This document shows positions 59,440-64,000 of a stretch of 64,000 nt of DNA, piece after piece. Within the stretch, counting starts at the first letter, position 1. Each line of letters opens with the position of its first letter. The DNA is from Scilla litardierei (taxonomy: Eukaryota > Streptophyta > Magnoliopsida > Asparagales > Asparagaceae). Where the stretch lies: contig CM061138.1 of the NCBI GenBank assembly GCA_030789695.1, positions 20,346,214 through 20,410,213 of the forward strand, given 5' to 3'. Under the pieces are notes generated by a model. The model saw nothing but the letters and a program-made list of their open reading frames with translations, did not search any database and was not told the origin of the DNA. Made by a program: the position numbers and the translations under genes.

Positions 59440-59830
59440 TGTAAATAAGCACCTCCCCGCTTTATACCATATCGAACATCGCCGACATCAAACTTGTAAC
59501 TTGTGAACGGCGGTGTTCTTGGCGGGCGCGTTTGAGGGAGGAATTTGTCTTCTAGGGTTCCTGTTCCCAGCTGACCGTCAGTTCCTTCACCCCAACTCCA
59601 GATTCCCACAACCACGTCGTCGTCGTCGTCGTCCGCCGCCCCCGCCGCCGCATCCCCGATTTTCTCTCCTTCCCCCGGCGGTTTTTCGATCCAAAGTTGC
59701 TACCTTTTGCCAAAAGACCAAAACTAGCAAGGCCCAGAGAAAAATTATTCTCACCAGGCAAGATCCACCAATAACGACGATCACTGTAGCTGCGGACCAT
59801 CTCGAGTACCGATTACCACGTTGATTGACG
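59440..59830 (+). promoter_or_regulatory. Likely promoter and 5' untranslated region of the monooxygenase gene
   Basis: TTTATACC at about 59461 could be a TATA box. The following 370 bases are GC-rich, with a (GTC)n-type run near 59620. A TGA at 59822-59824 is in frame with the start, so ATG 59831 is the first possible in-frame start. The transcription start is not determined. Confidence 0.3.
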
Positions 59831-62800
59831 ATGGCCACTAAGTTTCTGAGAAGATGCAGGAGCGCAAGGGGACTACATCCCCTTCACTCGTGGAGGAGAG
59901 TAACGGATGACCGCTGCATATCGTCCGCCGCCGCCGCCGCCGCCGCCGTTGGCAACGATCATGGTCGTCTCCACGTGCCAGTGCTGATAGTCGGTGCTGG
60001 CCCGGTCGGTCTCGTCCTCTCCTTGCTCCTCACCAAATTAGGTAATTTTATTTTTGTTTTTACTTATTTTGATATTTCTGTGTGTTGATGATGATACTGA
60101 GAGATGCTTCTTGTATTTTCAAACATCAAACTGGTTATTGACGGATGGATGCATTGCCATTACACCAAATCAATCGTGATGCACAATTAAGCTGCAGCAA
60201 ATAAAAATAGATAATTGAGGATTGATTGATTGCTTAACCAATACAGACCAAACTTAATCTACATATGGATCAATTGCTTGCTTAACTTGCATATTGACAA
60301 TTGAGGATCTAAAATCTATTAATCCAAGAAATAGTTACATATTTTGGGGTCTACATCAGATTGGGCCTGAAGAGAGGAGTTTTTGACATTGGGGGTAAGA
60401 AAAGAAGCCAACTAGAAAGTTGTTTCTGTGAGGAAGTTAAGTTGGTGGAGCAAACTAGAGTGGTAAGTGTGTCAATTTATCCCATGCAGAGGCTCACAAG
60501 TCAAATGAAAAGACATTATTGCACACTAAACTGGATTAAATATGGGTACAAATTTTTATTAGGAAATGAAATATGAGGGTCATGATCATTGTTACTTATG
60601 TATGGATACAACTTTTAATTAGTAAATGGAAAGTGGAATAATAGTCCCACATTGGAAAAATTGAAAGAAGCTGTCTATAAATTAAGGATTGGGCTTCTAC
60701 CTGTTGGCTTAAGGTTTGGGCTAGAGTGTCTTAACAAAGGGTTTGTAGCTTCACCAATATAAAATACTATAAGCCCTTTTATTATTTCTATTTCTAACAT
60801 GGTATCAGAGCTAAAGTCTATATCCTATCATGTCACATGATACATATATCCATCATGTCCTGTCACCTAATACCCAAACTAAATCTTGTAATTGCCATCT
60901 GTTTTTTAATCACGTCCATCTATATAGTGGCCTATCAGCCGTATGTTTAGTTATCTTGTACATTCACATGTTTAATCCTATCCGTCTGAAATAGCTTAAT
61001 CTAGCACCAACCAATATGTATCACGGTCATGTCATGATATTTTTTTATTTAAAAAAACTAATATCCAACTCAAGGTTTTTGGAAGGGTGTTGAAAATAAT
61101 AGTCCCACATTGAAAAAATTGAATGAAGATGTTGGCCATAAATTAGGGATTGAACCTCTACATATTAGCTTAAGCTTTTATGACAGGGTGTGTTAACTAA
61201 TGGTTTCTAACTTCATCAATATAAAATAACCATGATCCTCCTTTACTATTTCTATTTCTGACAATAACAACAAAACTCTTGTATTGTATATGAATTAGAG
61301 AAGGAACATTTTTGGCAAGAAAGACATACAACAACAAATAGATCATTAATTTCTTAAGATCAATCATAATCAAGAGCGAAATGACTTTTGACATGATTAG
61401 AGAATGAGAGATATCATGTCGGTAAGATCGAAAACCCCATCAATAGATTTCACCAGAACCAAGAGCGAGTTAAAATAAGAGGAGGGATCGGAAAATACAC
61501 CGTGGGAGAGAGGGAGGAGGGGGGAGAGAGATCACCATAGTGGGATTCTTCTATCAATAAGCAGGATCAGAAGGATCAAGATAAGGTTGTTGGGAGCGAT
61601 CAATGGTGAGAATGGAAATTTGGTGAATGCAATAAAGGGGGAAATTTTGGGGATTTGAATAAGCCAATAAGGTTTAGTGCTTAATCTCTCATGGAAAGGT
61701 CGTGGGGATGTTAAAGTTTGAAGGGGCCCATAATGCCTAGCTAAGTTCCGTGGGGGTGCATTTCATCCATTATGGATTAATGCCCATGGTTGTTAACCAC
61801 GGGCAAAGCTTAAAATCCCCTGTGGTTTAGCCCATGGGTGATGTTCCATGGGTGATGTTCCATGGGTGATGTTGAAATTTCTACTAGTGTAATTTTACAT
61901 TTTCCATTTACTGATGTAGTTAGTGCACATTGTTACTTGAGGGTCATGATCTAGCTGCAACTTTGTAAACTGGCATGTTAGTTGAGTTCTTTCAATAAGC
62001 ACATCAACTTCAATAGGCACATTTGTTTCTTTTGTTTATTTATGATGGACATGCCCTTGTCCTTCTCTAATCTGTCACATCTAGTTGAAATTTGGAAATG
62101 ATATTGACGTTACTTTATTTCAATATTTTGTAGGTGTTAAGTGTGCAATTCTAGAGAAAAACAGACTTTTTTCTCAACATCCACAAGCTCACTTTATTAA
62201 CAACCGTTCTATGGAGGTTCTTTTTCGCTATCTTCACTCTTTTTGTTGTAATTCATGTAATCAGCTGGGCATTTACTTCTGGTGTGTCTTCCATTTTCTC
62301 TTCCCTGTATTAGACAAAATGCATTTGCATATAAGGGTGCAACTGCAGAGGAAATCTGATTATCTTGTGTTTAATCTCTCTTTCCTCCCTCCCTCCTGCC
62401 TCATTTTCCATGAGTGTGTCTCTCTGCCTGCTTCCCACCCCATTAAAAAAGAAAACTACTATTATCTCAAGAAATTTCCTTATATTTTCTTTGCAGATTT
62501 TTCGAAAATTGGATGGTCTAGCAGGGGATATCCAGAAGCTTCAACCTCCGGTTGACCTGTGGAGAAAATTCATATATTGCACTTCTATTTCTGGTTCTGT
62601 TCTTGGGTCAGTGGACCACATGCAACCTCAAGGTATTGCTTCTGAGAATTGAGATATATGTATATATTGCATCTGCCTGTTAGATGTCTCCTGACTTCTC
62701 CCCTATTCTTATTGATTAGGGAAAATAATGTCATGCATCTGACTCTCTACATTTTCTCCCCAGATTTTGAAAAGATGGTCAGTCCAGTATCTGTTGCCCA

Positions 62801-64000
62801 CTTCTCACAGTACAAATTGGTTAGCTTGCTGCTTACGAAGCTGAAAATTTTGGGATTTCATGTTTGTAACCCTGAGGAATTTAGAGGATTGAACCCAGGG
62901 ATTACAGAAGAAAAGAGGATTTTTATGGGCCTTGAATGCATTTCTGTCAGCCCAACCGATGAAGGTGTCATTGTAGGAGCGACTTTTCTCAAGGAAGGGA
63001 GAGTGGAGGAAAGAAACTTTGCATGTAGCATTCTTGTTGGTTCAGATGGTGCAAGAAGTAAAGTGCGAAATCTGGTGGGCATAGAAATGCAAGGTGAACA
63101 TGACTTGCAGAAACTTGTCAGTGTCCATTTCTTGAGCAGAAACCTTGGGCGATACCTACTGGATCATAGGCCTGGAATGCTGTTCTTTGTTTTTAATCCA
63201 GACGTTATTGGGGTACTTGTTGCCCATGATCTCAACCAAGGGGAATTCATTCTGCAGGTATTGCTGTCGATGCTTATTGTCAGGATAGGTCTGCTTTGGT
63301 TTGAAACTAGTATGATTGGAGAATGATGTGGAACTGCCATTGACTTGGGGCTACCATCATTTGTAATATCAGTGCTTTGATATAGCTTTTGACGGGCTGA
63401 CTTGGTTCCTTCATTTCTCGTATAGATTCCGTACTATCCTCCTCAGCAAAGTTTTGAGGAGTTCAGTTCTCAGGTAAGCTTGAATGAGATTGTTCCTTTC
63501 TTTTCCTTTCTTTGTTGTGAATATATGTATGCTTCTAGCTGCTTACATTCACTATTTAGTACATTTCCCCGTCTGGAGTAGTTCTCAATGCAGTTGTAGT
63601 GCTTCCTATGTTTAATATAATTGACCATTTTCCTGGTTGTGATGCATTCGTCGGGCTTCCATTAATATGTTTTAGATTTAAAAATGGAGGAATATGTAGG
63701 ATCACAGTGTCTTGTCACTCGTAACTTCTGTGCAGTGCATGAATTATAATGTAATTACTCAATGAACATGCTGTAATTTGAATGACATTTCCTGCCTATA
63801 TCATGCACATTTCAATGCTCATTTGCTTCTTGGCATGCTGAAGAGTGTGCGTGCCCCTTTCTCTCTGATTCTCTTCCTGGTTTTTCTTCATGGTAGAAGG
63901 TTTGAGCTTGTGTTCCTTCCGAACTAAGATAGGTTGTAACTCTTATATCCAATCTTGCTGCTTGTACTCTGTTTTGCCAGGAAACCACATCAAGTTAGAA
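59831..64000 (+). CDS. FAD-dependent aromatic-ring monooxygenase (5' five exons; continues past window)
   Basis: Exons: 59831-60041, 62134-62216, 62497-62632, 62764-63257, 63426-63473 (phases agree; 324 residues in view). The next exon is beyond 64000. The first about 45 residues are Arg- and Ser-rich, without acidic residues until Asp26, with seven Ala in a row (GCC)7; this looks like an organelle presequence. VLIVGAGPVGL (residues 52-62) with Glu78 in LEKN is the beta-alpha-beta FAD-binding fold. GSDGARSKVR (about 236-245) is the second FAD/NAD(P)H motif of PHBH-type hydroxylases. Blocks HPQAHFINNRSMEIFRKLDG and PPVDLWRKFIYCTS are, from memory, like the plant EMB2421 family (Arabidopsis At1g24340), whose reaction is not known to me. 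All introns are GT-AG. Upstream in-frame TGA at 59822 supports the start. Confidence 0.88.
60627..61263 (+). mobile_element. TRIM-type miniature LTR retrotransposon
   Basis: Direct repeats at 60627-60799 and 61088-61263 (about 175 bp) share ATAATAGTCCCACATTG, a TTGAAT/AAGAAG block and CTATTTCT(A/G)ACA. The left one is followed by TGGTATCAGAGC (60800-60811), the exact initiator tRNA-Met PBS. A purine tract GGAAGGG precedes the right one. The internal region is under 300 bases and non-coding. No clean target duplication was seen. Confidence 0.8.
61833..61873. repeat. Three tandem copies of a 14-bp unit
   Basis: CATGGGTGATGTTC repeated three times, the last cut short. Confidence 0.95.
63474..64000 (+). 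other. Intron of the monooxygenase gene running off the window
   Basis: GT donor at 63474. A possible acceptor TTTTGCCAG lies at 63972-63980, but phase 0 reading from it meets a stop within six codons, so it is probably not the exon start. Confidence 0.5.

Larger units (their letters stand above)
60042..62133 (+). other. First intron of the monooxygenase gene (2.1 kb)
   Basis: It contains a TRIM-like LTR element (60627-61263) and a three-copy 14-bp tandem (61833-61873). GT donor at 60042 and TAG acceptor at 62131-62133 join Leu-Gly|Val-Lys in frame. Confidence 0.75.

Noticed and set aside
59513..59824. A 103-codon open frame just upstream of the monooxygenase start
   Set aside because: No ATG start at its head, Pro/Arg repeats from (CGT)n and (CCG)n runs, and it overlaps the likely 5' untranslated region.

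Overview
The window is nuclear DNA of a flowering plant. It holds widely spaced, GT-AG-spliced exons of two plant housekeeping genes in AT-rich sequence packed with LTR retrotransposons and small DNA transposons. No species can be named from the sequence alone.

Gene 1 (+, 9759-56551) is the 3' part of an ABC transporter B-family gene, closest by remembered motifs to the plant half-transporter ABCB26/TAP1. Nine exons encode the last transmembrane segment and a complete nucleotide-binding domain ending in a TGA stop. Its 5' exons lie left of the window. Two introns are huge: 12.2 kb, with a GC donor, and 28.0 kb. Both are filled with nested transposons, yet all nine exons keep one open frame.

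Gene 2 (+, 59831 to beyond 64000) is the 5' part of a FAD-dependent aromatic-ring monooxygenase, resembling the family of Arabidopsis EMB2421. Five exons are visible, starting with an organelle-type presequence and the GxGxxG dinucleotide-binding fold. Its first intron holds a TRIM-type miniature LTR element.

The rest is layered mobile DNA. At 1-4810 lies a dead minus-strand Ty1/copia element with a 1.5-kb gag fragment element inside its gag. At 4834-8374 lies a gag-only LTR element that carries a hAT-like element with an 8-bp target duplication. At 10629-15069 a plus-strand LTR element contains a second gag-only element (11218-13795). From 15070 to 20070 there are copia gag remnants, MITEs and an LTR-like stretch with a palindrome array. 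The 28-kb intron contains a hAT-like element (25365-25913), Ty3/gypsy pol (27372-29895), a Sirevirus-like copia tandem with two LTRs (about 29880-38129) carrying its own hAT-like and foldback MITE insertions, gypsy gag and LTR sequence (38130-42811), and a short-LTR copia (42812-49544) whose leader carries an array of about ten GGGCC-loop-GCCC hairpins.

No new gene system was found. The most notable observations are the hairpin array, the set of related gag-only elements, three hAT-like elements with short-motif subterminal arrays, and the transposon-swollen introns of a still-open transporter gene.
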